Part shown: positions 42,348 through 51,488 of the stretch, one piece after another
Numbering within the stretch: position 1 is the first letter of the stretch
Layout: each line of letters starts with the position of its first letter
Source: Pseudomonas koreensis
GTDB taxonomy: Bacteria; Pseudomonadota; Gammaproteobacteria; Pseudomonadales; Pseudomonadaceae
Assembly (NCBI RefSeq): GCF_012986595.1
Contig: NZ_JAAQYM010000006.1
Span: forward strand, 455,913-519,912
Length of the DNA stretch: 64,000 nucleotides
Direction: 5' to 3'
The notes under the pieces: generated by a model
Database searches by the model: none
What the model was told of the DNA's origin: nothing
The model's input: only the letters and a program-made list of their open reading frames with translations
Translations under genes and position numbers: made by a program

Positions 42348-43867
42348 CCCAGACCATGCCAGACGCGACCATCGCGAGTCAGCAGATCATTGGCGGCTTG
42401 CGGGCCGTCTTCGCCGACGGCGTAGGTCTGCACGCTGGCGTCTTGCTGCCAGGCGTCCAGGAACGGTTGCACCGCGCGCCAGCCGTTCTCGATGTTGTCG
42501 GCGCGCTGGAACAGCGTCTGGTCGCCGGTCAGGCAGTCGTAGATCAGCGTTTCATAGCCGGTGGACGGCTGCATCTCGAAGAAATCCTTGTAGGCGAAGC
42601 CCAGTTCGATGTTGGCCATGTTCAGCGCCGGCCCCGGCCGCTTGGCCAGCAGGTCGAACCACATGCCTTCGTTAGGCTGGATCTGGATGCGCAGATAAGT
42701 CGGCTGCAGCTCGTCGACTTCGGTGTCACGGAACTGCGCGTACGGCGCCGGTTTGAAGCAGATGACAATCTCGGTGTCGCGCACGCTCATGCGCTTGCCG
42801 GTGCGCAGGTAGAACGGCACGCCGACCCAGCGCCAGTTGTCGATCATGACTTTCAGCGCGACGTAGGTTTCGGTGTTGCTGTCGGGCGACACGTTGGCTT
42901 CCTGGCGATAGCCATTCAACGCCTTGCCGTCGACTTCGCCGGCGCTGTACTGGCCGCGAACCGAATTGGCCCGCGCCTCTTCGACGGTCCACGGGCGGAT
43001 CGCGCCGACCACTTTGGCCTTCTCGCCACGCACGGCATCGGCGCCGAACGCGGCCGGTGGCTCCATGGCGACCATTGCCAGCAACTGGAACAGGTGATTG
43101 GGCACCATGTCGCGCAGCGCACCGGTGTGCTCGTAAAAACTGCCACGGGTTTCAACGCCAACGGTTTCGGCGGCGGTGATCTGCACGTGATCGATGTAAT
43201 GGTTGTTCCAGAACGCTTCGAACAGGCTGTTGGAGAACCGGCTGACCAGAATGTTCTGCACGGTTTCCTTGCCCAGATAATGGTCGATCCGATAGATCTG
43301 CTTCTCGGACATGACCTTGAGCAAACAGGCGTTCAACGCTTCGGCGGTTTGCAGGTCCGAGCCGAACGGCTTCTCGATCACCACCCTTCTGAACGCTTCG
43401 GGGGTTTCCTCCAGCAGTTTGGCGGCGCCGAGACGGCGCACCACTTCACTGAAGAAACGCGGCGCGGTGGCCAGGTAAAACACCGCATTGCCGGTGCCGC
43501 TGTCGGCGATTTTCGCCGCCAGCGCGGAATAAGTGCTGTCGTCCAGGAAGTCGCCCTGGACGTAGCTGATACCTTTGGCGAGCTTGGCCCACAAGGCCGG
43601 ATCCAGCATCTGATCGCCCTTGCCGACCTTCGCCGCCACTTCGGTACGGATGAAGTCTTCGAGTTTTTGCGCGAAGGCTTCATCGGAGATAGCGTTGTGG
43701 TCAACGCCGACGATCCGCAGACCATCATCAAGCAAGCCGTCGCGACTGAGGTTGTACAGCGCCGGCATCAGCAAGCGCTTGACCAGGTCGCCGTGGGCAC
43801 CGAACAAAAACAGCGTGGTCGGTGGAGCGGGTTCTGCCTTGGATTTTCTGCGGATCGTATGGGTCAT
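42344..43867 (-). CDS. zwf: Glucose-6-phosphate 1-dehydrogenase
   Basis: 507 residues from ATG 43867, which overlaps the gnd stop by 4 nt. FLFGAHGDLVKRLLMPALYN is the dinucleotide-binding start, where the usual GASGDL is GAHGDL. RIDHYLGKETVQN carries the catalytic His/Lys region and SVRDTEIVICFKPAP the C-terminal sheet. It oxidises glucose-6-phosphate to 6-phosphogluconolactone. This copy is linked to gnd rather than to edd-glk or hexR, so it is probably the second Zwf of the species, serving the oxidative pentose phosphate route. Confidence 0.94.
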   Translation of the reverse strand: MTHTIRRKSKAEPAPPTTLFLFGAHGDLVKRLLMPALYNLSRDGLLDDGLRIVGVDHNAISDEAFAQKLEDFIRTEVAAKVGKGDQMLDPALWAKLAKGISYVQGDFLDDSTYSALAAKIADSGTGNAVFYLATAPRFFSEVVRRLGAAKLLEETPEAFRRVVIEKPFGSDLQTAEALNACLLKVMSEKQIYRIDHYLGKETVQNILVSRFSNSLFEAFWNNHYIDHVQITAAETVGVETRGSFYEHTGALRDMVPNHLFQLLAMVAMEPPAAFGADAVRGEKAKVVGAIRPWTVEEARANSVRGQYSAGEVDGKALNGYRQEANVSPDSNTETYVALKVMIDNWRWVGVPFYLRTGKRMSVRDTEIVICFKPAPYAQFRDTEVDELQPTYLRIQIQPNEGMWFDLLAKRPGPALNMANIELGFAYKDFFEMQPSTGYETLIYDCLTGDQTLFQRADNIENGWRAVQPFLDAWQQDASVQTYAVGEDGPQAANDLLTRDGRVWHGLG

Positions 43868-44844
43868 TTCTTCGGAATCTCCACGTGGCCGCCGAAGCCG
43901 AAGCGCTGGGCCGAAAGAATCTTGTCGCCAAAGGTGCCCTGACCACGCGAACGGTAGCGCGAGAACAGCGAGTTCGACAGCACCGGTACCGGCACCGCTT
44001 GCTCCATGGCCGCCTCGATGGTCCATTGGCCTTCGCCGCTGTCAGCCACCGAACCGGAGAAACCGTCGAGCTTCGGATCGCTCGCCAGCGCATCGGCGGT
44101 CAGGTCGAGCAGCCAGGACGACACGACGCTGCCACGACGCCAGACTTCGGCGATGTCGGCCACGTTCAAGTCGAAACGCTGATCTTCCGGCAGACGTTCG
44201 CTGGACTTGGTCTTGAGGATGTCGAAGCCCTCGGCGAACGCGGCCATCATGCCGTACTCGATGCCGTTGTGAATCATCTTCACGAAGTGCCCGGCACCGG
44301 CAGGACCGGCGTGGATGTAGCCGTGCTCGGCGCGGTGATCATCGGACTTGCGATCCTTGGTGCGCGGAATCTCGCCCATGCCCGGCGCCAGGGCAGCGAA
44401 CAGCGGGTCCAGACGGGTAACGGTCTCGGCATCGCCGCCGATCATCATGCAGTAGCCGCGCTCCAGCCCCCAGACGCCGCCGGAGGTGCCGACGTCGATG
44501 TAGTGCAGGCCCTTCTCGGCCAGGGTCTTGGCCCGGCGAATGTCGTCCTTATAGTTGGTGTTGCCGCCGTCGATGATGGTATCGCCGGCTTCAAGCAAGT
44601 CGCTCAGGGTGTTGATGGTGTCTTCGGTCGGCGCGCCGGCCGGCAGCATGACCCATACGGCGCGTGGCTTGGCCAGGCCGGCGACCAGCGCAGGCAGGTC
44701 GGCAACGCCGGTGGCGCCCTCGGCGGCCAGGGTGTCGACAAAGGCGGTATTGCGGTCGTAAACAACGGTGGTATGCCCGTTGAGCATCAGACGCCGCGCA
44801 ATATTGCCGCCCATGCGGCCCAGTCCAATAATCCCGAGTTGCAT
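43864..44844 (-). CDS. gnd: 6-Phosphogluconate dehydrogenase, short (NAD-type) form
   Basis: 326 residues, shorter than the 468-residue NADP enzyme, matching the YqeC/GntZ group. The Rossmann motif is MQLGIIGLGRMGGNIARRL; IDGGNTNYKDDIRRAK and HAGPAGAGHFVKMIHNGIEY hold the substrate-binding and catalytic Lys/Asn residues. It decarboxylates 6-phosphogluconate to ribulose-5-phosphate. First gene of the operon; GGAGCATC precedes ATG 44844. Confidence 0.94.
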   Translation of the reverse strand: MQLGIIGLGRMGGNIARRLMLNGHTTVVYDRNTAFVDTLAAEGATGVADLPALVAGLAKPRAVWVMLPAGAPTEDTINTLSDLLEAGDTIIDGGNTNYKDDIRRAKTLAEKGLHYIDVGTSGGVWGLERGYCMMIGGDAETVTRLDPLFAALAPGMGEIPRTKDRKSDDHRAEHGYIHAGPAGAGHFVKMIHNGIEYGMMAAFAEGFDILKTKSSERLPEDQRFDLNVADIAEVWRRGSVVSSWLLDLTADALASDPKLDGFSGSVADSGEGQWTIEAAMEQAVPVPVLSNSLFSRYRSRGQGTFGDKILSAQRFGFGGHVEIPKK

Positions 44845-45117
44845 GTGCTGATGCTCCTTACTACAGATAAATGTGTGTCATTGGTTATAGCCCAACGCGA
44901 CTGATGGAGGTTAGTCCAGAGCGTTGCGATGAAGTTTCCGGGCATTGTGCCCGATCCAGACTGATAACGTCGGGAAACGTGCCGAAGACACACCGACCAT
45001 GAAAAATAAAAAAGTTCCATTCATGGACAAAAGAAATCAAAATTGGCGCCGATAGCAAGTCAGTAGCCCTGAACCGGGGACGATTTGCAGTTGAGACAGC
45101 CATTTGCGAGGTGAGCA

Positions 45118-45300
45118 ATGGGCACAGTACACACAGCAATGCCGCCACAAACCCTGTACGTCACGATCCGTCGCGATGAATTGCGCCAGTTGAAAGACGA
45201 GCGCGACCAATTGAAACAGGAGCTGGCGCAGCTGCGCTCGCTGACCCAGGGCGCTCAGCCCAAACCTCTGCCGGTTGTCCAGCGCAACCCGCACGCCTGA
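45118..45300 (+). CDS. Small coiled-coil protein, DUF6026-like (60 aa)
   Basis: ATG 45118 is preceded by GAGGTGAGCA. The middle is a short coiled coil (RRDELRQLKDERDQLKQELA), flanked by a conserved-looking head (PPQTLYVTI) and a Pro-rich tail. It resembles Pseudomonas proteins annotated DUF6026; function unknown. It lies divergent from gnd. Confidence 0.7.
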   Translation: MGTVHTAMPPQTLYVTIRRDELRQLKDERDQLKQELAQLRSLTQGAQPKPLPVVQRNPHA

Positions 45301-45499
45301 CCTGCCCCGCCAGCTTCGGGAACGGCGCCCGTCGTTCCCGACATCATGCTCCCCTGCTCCTGATCAGCAACTAACGAACTTTTCACACAGCCTTCGTGAT
45401 ACTCCGACCCATTCTGGCCGTGCGTTTGCGCGCGGCTTCCGTTCGTCGGTTTGATGTAGCGTCCCGGCGGTGGTTAGTGACGATGAGCTGGAGTGCTGA

Positions 45500-47248
45500 A
45501 TGGCATTGTTCAAACGCAGCAAAACGACTGCGACAGGTTTCGACTGGGCCGGTGTTCTCTGGCTGTTCGCGTTCTTCTGGTATTTCTCGGGCATCACCCA
45601 ACTGCTGATCCAGCTGACCGGCACCTCGGGTTTCAGCGGATTCCGTCAGGCCTTCGTGATGAGCGCGGTCTGGCTCGCACCGATGCTGCTGTTCCCCAAA
45701 CGCACCAAACTGCTGGCCGCATTGATCGGTATCGTCCTCTGGGCCTGCTCGATGGCCAGCCTGGGCTACTTCTTCATTTATCAGCAGGAATTCTCGCAAA
45801 GCGTCATCTTCATCATGTTCGAGTCGAACGTGTCTGAAGCCGGCGAGTACATGACCCAGTACTTTGCCTGGTGGATGATCCCGGCGTTCCTCGCCCATAC
45901 CGCGTTTGCCTACTTCCTGTGGACCCGCCTGCGCCCGGTGTACATGCCGCGTGGCCGCGCGTTTGTCGCCGCGATGGCGATTCTGATCGCGGTTGTCGGC
46001 TACCCGCTGATCAAGCAGACCCAGCGCACCGGCAGTTTCGCCGGTGGCTTCGAGAAGTTCGAAGACCGCATCGAGCCGGCGGTGCCTTGGCAAATGGCCG
46101 TGGCGTACCACCGTTACCTCGACACCCTGGCCGGCATGCAAGACATGCTGCACAGCACGAGCAAGGTCCCGCCACTGCACAACCTCAAGGCTGCCGATGC
46201 CGATAAACCGTCGACCCTGGTGCTGGTGATCGGCGAATCGACCAACCGTCAGCGCATGAGTCTGTATGGTTACGGTCGCAAGACCACGCCGGAACTGGAC
46301 AAGCTCAAAGACCAGCTCGCGGTGTTCGATAACGTCATCACTCCGCGCCCTTACACCATTGAGGCGCTGCAGCAGGTCCTGACCTTCGCCGACGAAGAAA
46401 ACCCGGACCTATACCTGTCCACGCCGTCGCTGGTCAGCATGATGAAACAGGCGGGCTACAAGACGTTCTGGATCACCAACCAGCAGACCATGACCAAGCG
46501 CAACACCATGCTCACGACGTTCTCCGAACAGGCCGACGAGCAGGTGTACCTGAACAACAACCGCAACCAGAATGCCGCGCAATACGATGGCGACGTGATC
46601 GAGCCGTTCAACAAAGCCTTGACCGACCCGGCGCCGCGCAAGCTGATCGTCGTGCACCTGCTCGGCACGCACATGAGCTACCAGTACCGTTATCCGCCAA
46701 CGTTCGACAAGTTTCAGGATCGCGAAGGCGTTCCGGCCGGCGTGCGTGATGATCAGGTTCCGACCTACAACAGCTACGACAACGCAGTGCTGTACAACGA
46801 CTTCGTGGTCTCGAGCCTGATCAAGGACTACGCCAAGTCCGATCCGAACGGTTTCCTGCTGTACCTCTCCGACCACGGTGAAGACGTGTTCGACTCGGTT
46901 GGCCACAACACCTTGGGCCGTAACGAGAACAAACCGACGGCGCCGATGTACACCATCCCGTTCATGGCCTGGGCTTCGCCGAAATGGCGCGAGACCCATG
47001 ACTGGAACTTCGCCGCCGACCTGCAGCGTCCGTACAGCAGCTCACACCTGATTCACACCTGGGCGGACATGGCCGGTTTGAGTTTCGATGAACTGGACCG
47101 CAGCAAGAGTCTGGTCAGCGACAGCTTCAAGCCGCGTCCGCTGATGATCGGCAACCCGTACGAGCGTGAGCAACGGGCCTTGATCGACTTCAGCCTGATG
47201 AAGCCGAAGAAGGTCGACCCAGCCGCAGCGAATGTCGTGCAGCAGTAA
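45500..47248 (+). CDS. cptA: Phosphoethanolamine transferase CptA-like
   Basis: 582 residues. Four to five N-terminal membrane helices end near residue 165, followed by a periplasmic alkaline-phosphatase-like domain: VIGESTNRQRMSLYGYGRKT holds the nucleophile Thr, HLLGTHMSYQYRYP and LYLSDHGEDVFDSVGHN supply zinc ligands. It transfers phosphoethanolamine from phosphatidylethanolamine to LPS; size and sequence fit CptA (core heptose) rather than EptA (lipid A). GGAG is 7 nt before ATG. Confidence 0.9.
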   Translation: MALFKRSKTTATGFDWAGVLWLFAFFWYFSGITQLLIQLTGTSGFSGFRQAFVMSAVWLAPMLLFPKRTKLLAALIGIVLWACSMASLGYFFIYQQEFSQSVIFIMFESNVSEAGEYMTQYFAWWMIPAFLAHTAFAYFLWTRLRPVYMPRGRAFVAAMAILIAVVGYPLIKQTQRTGSFAGGFEKFEDRIEPAVPWQMAVAYHRYLDTLAGMQDMLHSTSKVPPLHNLKAADADKPSTLVLVIGESTNRQRMSLYGYGRKTTPELDKLKDQLAVFDNVITPRPYTIEALQQVLTFADEENPDLYLSTPSLVSMMKQAGYKTFWITNQQTMTKRNTMLTTFSEQADEQVYLNNNRNQNAAQYDGDVIEPFNKALTDPAPRKLIVVHLLGTHMSYQYRYPPTFDKFQDREGVPAGVRDDQVPTYNSYDNAVLYNDFVVSSLIKDYAKSDPNGFLLYLSDHGEDVFDSVGHNTLGRNENKPTAPMYTIPFMAWASPKWRETHDWNFAADLQRPYSSSHLIHTWADMAGLSFDELDRSKSLVSDSFKPRPLMIGNPYEREQRALIDFSLMKPKKVDPAAANVVQQ

Positions 47249-47296
47249 GCCCATAGAAGGCGCCGGTTTCGAGAGATCGCATTCGGCGTAACGCAT

Positions 47297-47332
47297 AAAA
47301 AAGCTCCGTATCGCAAGATACGGAGCTTTTTT
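47297..47332 (+). terminator. Terminator of cptA
   Basis: A 16-bp perfect stem with GCAA loop (AAGCTCCGTATC-GCAA-GATACGGAGCTT) flanked by A- and T-runs, 49 nt after the stop. It could act on both strands. Confidence 0.92.
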
Positions 47333-47504
47333 CGTTCAGGGCGAACAGGCTGTTCGCCCTTGCGGGCCTCTGATGCGCGGCCTGAAGGCAATCGGGACAG
47401 AAATCACGCTGCCGCATGCCTCCCCCTCGGAAAAGCAGCCAGCGCGCTCAGAGCCACCGCCAGTAAAACGCGCTGCCGGACTCCAGGGTTTTTCCAGCAC
47501 AAAA

Positions 47505-47535
47505 ACAAACGCCCCGAACAGGTCGGGGCGTTTGT
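47505..47535 (-). terminator. Terminator of galU
   Basis: ACAAACGCCCCGA pairs with TCGGGGCGTTTGT (13 bp, 5-nt loop); on the minus strand a T-rich run follows. It is about 50 nt after the galU stop. Confidence 0.9.
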
Positions 47536-47587
47536 GGGTGCTAACGCCTGGGTGTTCTAACACCCGTGGCGCTGCAGATCGACGGTA

Positions 47588-48427
47588 TCAGTAAGCTTTG
47601 CCGGTCTTGTAGAAGTTCTCGAAGCAGAAGTTGGTCGCTTCGATGTAGCCTTCAGCACCACCGCAGTCAAAACGCTTGCCTTTGAACTTGTAGGCCATGA
47701 CGCAGCCATTCTGGGCCTGCTTCATCAGCGCGTCGGTGATCTGGATTTCACCGCCCTTGCCTGGCTCGGTCTGTTCGATCAGGTCGAAGATGTCCGGGGT
47801 CAGGATGTAGCGACCGATGATCGCCAGGTTCGACGGCGCATCTTCCGGCTTTGGCTTCTCGACCATGCTGTGAACGCGGTAGATATCGTCGCGGATCATC
47901 TCGCCGGCGATTACACCGTACTTGCTGGTTTCCTGCGGATCGACTTCCTGAATGGCGATGATCGAGCAGCGGAACTGCTTGTACAGCTTGACCATCTGGG
48001 TCAGTACGCCGTCGCCTTCGAGGTTGACACACAGGTCGTCCGCCAGCACCACGGCGAACGGTTCGTCACCGATCAGCGGGCGACCGGTCAGGATCGCGTG
48101 GCCCAGGCCTTTCATTTCGGTCTGACGGGTGTAGGAGAACGAGCACTCGTCCAACAGCTTGCGGATGCCGACCAGGTATTTTTCCTTGTCGGTGCCCTTG
48201 ATCTGGTTTTCCAGCTCGTAGCTGATGTCGAAGTGGTCTTCCAGGGCGCGCTTGCCACGACCGGTCACGATGGAGATTTCCGTCAGGCCAGCGTCCAGAG
48301 CTTCTTCAACGCCGTACTGGATCAGTGGCTTGTTTACCACCGGCAGCATTTCTTTGGGCATGGCTTTAGTCGCTGGCAGGAAGCGAGTACCGTAACCGGC
48401 TGCTGGGAACAAGCATTTCTTGATCAT
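47588..48427 (-). CDS. galU: UTP-glucose-1-phosphate uridylyltransferase
   Basis: 279 residues. The nucleotide-binding start is FPAAGYGTRFLPATKAMPKE, with VVNKPLIQYGVEEAL and the late VAYKFKGKRFDCGGAEGYIE-like sugar site (as MAYKFKGKRFDCGG). It makes UDP-glucose for LPS core, exopolysaccharide and trehalose synthesis. It is a single-gene unit with its own terminator. The product is full length for the family. Confidence 0.95.
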   Translation of the reverse strand: MIKKCLFPAAGYGTRFLPATKAMPKEMLPVVNKPLIQYGVEEALDAGLTEISIVTGRGKRALEDHFDISYELENQIKGTDKEKYLVGIRKLLDECSFSYTRQTEMKGLGHAILTGRPLIGDEPFAVVLADDLCVNLEGDGVLTQMVKLYKQFRCSIIAIQEVDPQETSKYGVIAGEMIRDDIYRVHSMVEKPKPEDAPSNLAIIGRYILTPDIFDLIEQTEPGKGGEIQITDALMKQAQNGCVMAYKFKGKRFDCGGAEGYIEATNFCFENFYKTGKAY

Positions 48428-48685
48428 ATAAGTCCTTGAAAGGGCTGTGTGTACGAGTTTCGGCGCAGTCTAATCAGGCGGCGTGCACCTTACAATGCCC
48501 CGCACTGGCTAACCGATGCCAACATAGAGAAATATTCTCGCCGATAGTTCCGTTGCCATCTTCGAGCGGCGAAATCAGAGTAGCTCAAAGGCGCAGAGGC
48601 GCTGCATCACCATACGCTCATCGTCCCCCAATGTGAGCATTTGTCGGTATCATGGCGCCTTTGAACCAGCGAACGAGACAGATAG

Positions 48686-48871
48686 ATGGCCGCGGTAAAA
48701 ATCATCAACGGGTATGTGATCGACAAGAAAGACGGCAAGTGGAATCTGACCACGACCAATGGCGAACACATCGCCGGGCCTTTCGACAGCGAGCAGTTGG
48801 CGACTGATGTAGCGTCGGTGTTTACCGACACCCCGGCATCGTCTAAACGCCGTGGCAAAGATCAGGACTGA
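48686..48871 (+). CDS. Small hypothetical protein (61 aa)
   Basis: From ATG 48686. The sequence VKIINGYVIDKKDGKWNLTT and EHIAGPFDSEQLATDVAS suggests a small beta-rich domain followed by a helix, with a basic tail. A good terminator follows 19 nt after the stop, which supports expression. Family not recognised. Confidence 0.7.
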   Translation: MAAVKIINGYVIDKKDGKWNLTTTNGEHIAGPFDSEQLATDVASVFTDTPASSKRRGKDQD

Positions 48872-48890
48872 TCGACGCCGACACGTACCG

Positions 48891-48917
48891 AGCCCTGCCT
48901 TTGCGCAGGGCTTTTTT
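48891..48917 (+). terminator. Rho-independent terminator after the 61-aa gene
   Basis: AGCCCTGC-CTTTGC-GCAGGGCT followed by TTTTT. Confidence 0.9.
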
Positions 48918-49023
48918 CTGATCGTGCGAAAGTTCAGTGCAAACAAGTGGCCAATCGCTATAACCTTTTCATCGCGGCGCTGTCAGAGCGTTTAGCCCCT
49001 CCCTCGCTGAAGACGACACACTT

Positions 49024-49311
49024 ATGAACATGAACAGATTGTTGCCGCTACTCGCGGTATTGGCCCTCGGCGGCTGTGCCACCTCGCAAACCACCTACCT
49101 CAACAACGGCGAACAGGGCCTGACCATCGACTGCTCCGGCGAAGCCAACTCCTGGGCCACCTGCTACGAAAAAGCCGATGCCTCCTGTGCCGGCACCGGC
49201 TACCGCATTGTCGGGACCGATGGCACGCCAGCGCCGAAGGAAAGCGACAAGACCCTGGGGGTCGATGTCGGCAACTACAAGAACCGCAACGTGGTGGTGG
49301 TCTGCAAATAG
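49024..49311 (+). CDS. Small lipoprotein
   Basis: 95 residues with a lipoprotein signal: hydrophobic 6-17 and the lipobox LGGC (Cys at residue 18). The mature part has four more cysteines (IDCSGEANSWATCYEKADASCAG and a C-terminal VCK), probably two disulfides, a compact secreted domain. Residue 2 after the lipid Cys is Ala, favouring outer-membrane sorting. Family not named. Confidence 0.75.
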   Translation: MNMNRLLPLLAVLALGGCATSQTTYLNNGEQGLTIDCSGEANSWATCYEKADASCAGTGYRIVGTDGTPAPKESDKTLGVDVGNYKNRNVVVVCK

Positions 49312-49314
49312 ACC

Positions 49315-49545
49315 CTACATGTGGATCTCGGCGAATTTGATCCCGAGCCCGCGCACGACCTCGATCAGATCGTCGAGCCGGGCGAAGGATTCGACTTCGT
49401 CGTTATCGTCCACCAGAAAGTAGCTGCGCCCGGCGCTCTTCTTGAAAAACACGATCCATTCGCCCGAATTGGCCGGGTTCTGTATCACATGCGTGGCAGA
49501 AATCAGGCCTTCTGCGTGGCGCTCCCGTACTTGCTCTCGCTTCAT
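49315..49545 (-). CDS. Small hypothetical cytoplasmic protein (76 aa)
   Basis: I start at ATG 49545 because CTGGAG lies 8 nt upstream; the frame is open to 49575. The product has an N-terminal basic helix (MKREQVRERHAEGLI) and a strand-rich part (EWIVFFKKSAGRSYFLVDDN). The stop is 3 nt from the convergent lipoprotein stop. Not assigned to a family. Confidence 0.65.
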   Translation of the reverse strand: MKREQVRERHAEGLISATHVIQNPANSGEWIVFFKKSAGRSYFLVDDNDEVESFARLDDLIEVVRGLGIKFAEIHM

Positions 49546-49560
49546 GCGCGACTCCAGAAA

Positions 49561-49593
49561 TGAAAATGCCGCCACAGCATGGCTGTGGCGGCA
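49561..49593 (-). terminator. Terminator of the leftward lipoprotein gene
   Basis: TGCCGCCACAGC-ATG-GCTGTGGCGGCA, a 12-bp perfect stem; on the minus strand it is followed by TTTTCATTTC. It lies 24 nt after the stop at 49618. Confidence 0.85.
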
Positions 49594-49617
49594 TCGGTGC
49601 TGATGACTATTAGTCTA

Positions 49618-49974
49618 TCAGCCGGAAATACACGCATTGGCGGCGTTTTGCACGTCACGCGGACGAATCGGCACATTGGACATGCGCTCATGCAGCTTGA
49701 TGCTGCTGCCGCCGGAACGGTCGTCGATATCAAACACCGCGGCCGCGCCGGTGGAAAATTTCCCGGGAACGATCACTCGAACGCCATCCTTGTGCGGCTG
49801 CATTTGCAACGCACCACGGCTGCTGGCCAGTTTTTCTGCCAGACACTGAGCATATTCATGGGGTTTCTTGCCGGAAATCACGCTCATGGTCGGTAGCGTT
49901 TCATTGATTTCGGAAACACTCGCGCAACCACCCACGGCCAATACCAACGGCAGACACACCACACCCCACTTCAT
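49618..49974 (-). CDS. Small lipoprotein
   Basis: 118 residues from ATG 49974, chosen for GGGAGG 9 nt upstream. Lipoprotein signal with lipobox VGGC (Cys about residue 17). The mature domain has strands and helices (ISGKKPHEYAQCLAEKLASS; AVFDIDDRSGGSSIKLHERM) and two further Cys. Function unknown; outer-membrane lipoprotein is likely. Confidence 0.75.
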   Translation of the reverse strand: MKWGVVCLPLVLAVGGCASVSEINETLPTMSVISGKKPHEYAQCLAEKLASSRGALQMQPHKDGVRVIVPGKFSTGAAAVFDIDDRSGGSSIKLHERMSNVPIRPRDVQNAANACISG

Positions 49975-50186
49975 ACAAACACCTCCCATAAAGACCGTCG
50001 GACAGCAGTAATGCCATTTTTCTCCGAGGCTCACTCCATTAAACCCGCATCGAATCGCGAATAACTGTTTTTAATTGTCAAAGCGGCGCTCGACGGCGGG
50101 ATAATAACCCGTTCGGGCTGATAAACTGCGCCAATCGCACATGCTATCGTTTTGATTTAGTAGAAAAAGCCCTTTTGGAGGCGCCC

Positions 50187-50489
50187 ATGAAATTCATTCA
50201 CCAGCGCGAGCACCTCAATGAAGACGACATCGTCGTCATCCAATGCTCGCAGACCTGCAACATCCGTTTGATGAACGACGCCAACTTTCGCGCCTTCAAG
50301 AACGGCGGACGCCACACCTACCACGGCGGCGCTTTCGACACGTTTCCTGCACGCATCACTGCGCCGAGCACCGGTTTCTGGAACATAACCATCGACACCG
50401 TCAATCGCCGCGCCATCAGCGTCACACGCAAACCGACCCTGACCCACTCGATCAAGATCATCCGCCGCTCCAGCTCCAAACTCAGCTGA
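50187..50489 (+). CDS. DUF1883 domain protein
   Basis: 100 residues from ATG 50187 with TTGGAGG upstream. The all-beta pattern VVIQCSQTCNIRLMNDANF, YHGGAFDTFPARITAPSTG and WNITIDTVNRRAISVTRKP matches DUF1883, a small beta-barrel domain that in other bacteria is sometimes joined to TIR domains. Here it stands alone. It probably shares a transcript with the 56-aa gene after it. Confidence 0.82.
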   Translation: MKFIHQREHLNEDDIVVIQCSQTCNIRLMNDANFRAFKNGGRHTYHGGAFDTFPARITAPSTGFWNITIDTVNRRAISVTRKPTLTHSIKIIRRSSSKLS

Positions 50490-50519
50490 GTCGGCCCAAC
50501 GCAAAAGGTAATTACGCCC

Positions 50520-50690
50520 GTGGCCCCAACGACCAAATACGTCATCAAATACAAGCTCAACGGTGAGCGCCGCTTCGAGTTCGCACAACTGGAGAATGGC
50601 ACCGTGGAAGAAGCCAAGGCTGCGCTGGACGCCATCCACGGCCAGACGGAAGATGTGATCAGCGATATCGCCGTCAGCAAAGCTCTGTAA
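50520..50690 (+). CDS. Small protein of 56 aa, GTG start
   Basis: A frame from GTG 50520 to TAA 50690 encodes a basic/acidic balanced protein: TKYVIKYKLNGERRFEFAQL, then ENGTVEEAKAALDAIHG and a final IAVSKAL. The strand-helix pattern and GC-rich third positions look real. The nearest purine-rich site, AAAAGG, is about 10 nt upstream. It follows DUF1883 by 30 nt and precedes alkB. Family unknown. Confidence 0.6.
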   Translation: MAPTTKYVIKYKLNGERRFEFAQLENGTVEEAKAALDAIHGQTEDVISDIAVSKAL

Positions 50691-50737
50691 CGCAATATCC
50701 TCCCAGGCATCCTCTTCGACGACGCAACATAGGCACC

Positions 50738-51403
50738 ATGCAGCCGACCACCTTCGACCTGTTCGCCGACCACGAACCCGCGCAAGAACCCCGTGCCGAG
50801 CAGATCGGCGAACAGTCCTGGGTGTTGCGCGGCTTCGCCCTGCCGGTGGTCGATCAGGTGTTGCCGGCGCTGGACGCCCTGCTCGCTGCCGCGCCCTTGC
50901 GCCACATGGTCACTCCGGGTGGTTTCAGCATGTCGGTGGGCACCAGCAGTTGCGGAGCGTTGGGCTGGATCACCGATCGCAGCGGTTATCGCTACAGCGC
51001 CATCGACCCGTTGAGCGGCAGGCCGTGGCCAGCGATGCCGCCGCTGCTGGTCGAACTGGCGCAAACCGCCGCGCAACGTGCCGGGTTTGCCGACTTCCAC
51101 GCAGATTCCTGCCTGATCAACCAATATCTCCCCGGCGCCAAGATGTCCTTGCACCAGGACAAAGACGAACATGCCTACGCCGCACCGATCGTGTCGCTGT
51201 CGCTGGGCTTGCCGGCCATGTTTTTGTTCGGTGGTTTTGCCCGCAGCGACAAGAGCCAGCGCATTCCCCTGCTGCACGGCGACATGGTGGTCTGGGGCGG
51301 TGTCGATCGCCTGCGCTTTCACGGCGTGTTGCCGATCAAACCTGGCCGGCATCCAGCGCTGGGTGAACGGCGGATCAATCTGACGTTCCGCGTCGCCGGG
51401 TAA
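50738..51403 (+). CDS. alkB: DNA/RNA alkylation repair dioxygenase AlkB
   Basis: 221 residues. The 2-oxoglutarate/Fe(II) dioxygenase ligands are HQDKDE (His, Asp) and RLRFHGV (His); the 2-oxoglutarate Arg lies in GERRINLTFR. GALGWITDRSGYRYS is the substrate-lid region. It removes 1-methyladenine and 3-methylcytosine by oxidation. It is 85 nt upstream of ada on the same strand, the usual alkylation-response pairing. Confidence 0.95.
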   Translation: MQPTTFDLFADHEPAQEPRAEQIGEQSWVLRGFALPVVDQVLPALDALLAAAPLRHMVTPGGFSMSVGTSSCGALGWITDRSGYRYSAIDPLSGRPWPAMPPLLVELAQTAAQRAGFADFHADSCLINQYLPGAKMSLHQDKDEHAYAAPIVSLSLGLPAMFLFGGFARSDKSQRIPLLHGDMVVWGGVDRLRFHGVLPIKPGRHPALGERRINLTFRVAG

Positions 51404-51488
51404 TCTGAAAATTTGACCGCAAGGCGCGGAGTGTTGTCAGCATTGCCGCCGGTTAACCTGAATCAAACAGGTCAACGGACTACTTGCC

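Larger units (their letters stand above)
47249..47587. other. 339-nt convergent intergenic region with two terminators
   Basis: Lies between cptA and galU. It contains the two strong hairpins listed separately; the 170 nt between them hold no gene or repeat that I can identify. Confidence 0.6.

Noticed and set aside
42356..43942. 528-codon plus-strand frame opposite zwf
   Set aside because: Shadow of zwf; no ribosome binding site and no recognisable fold.
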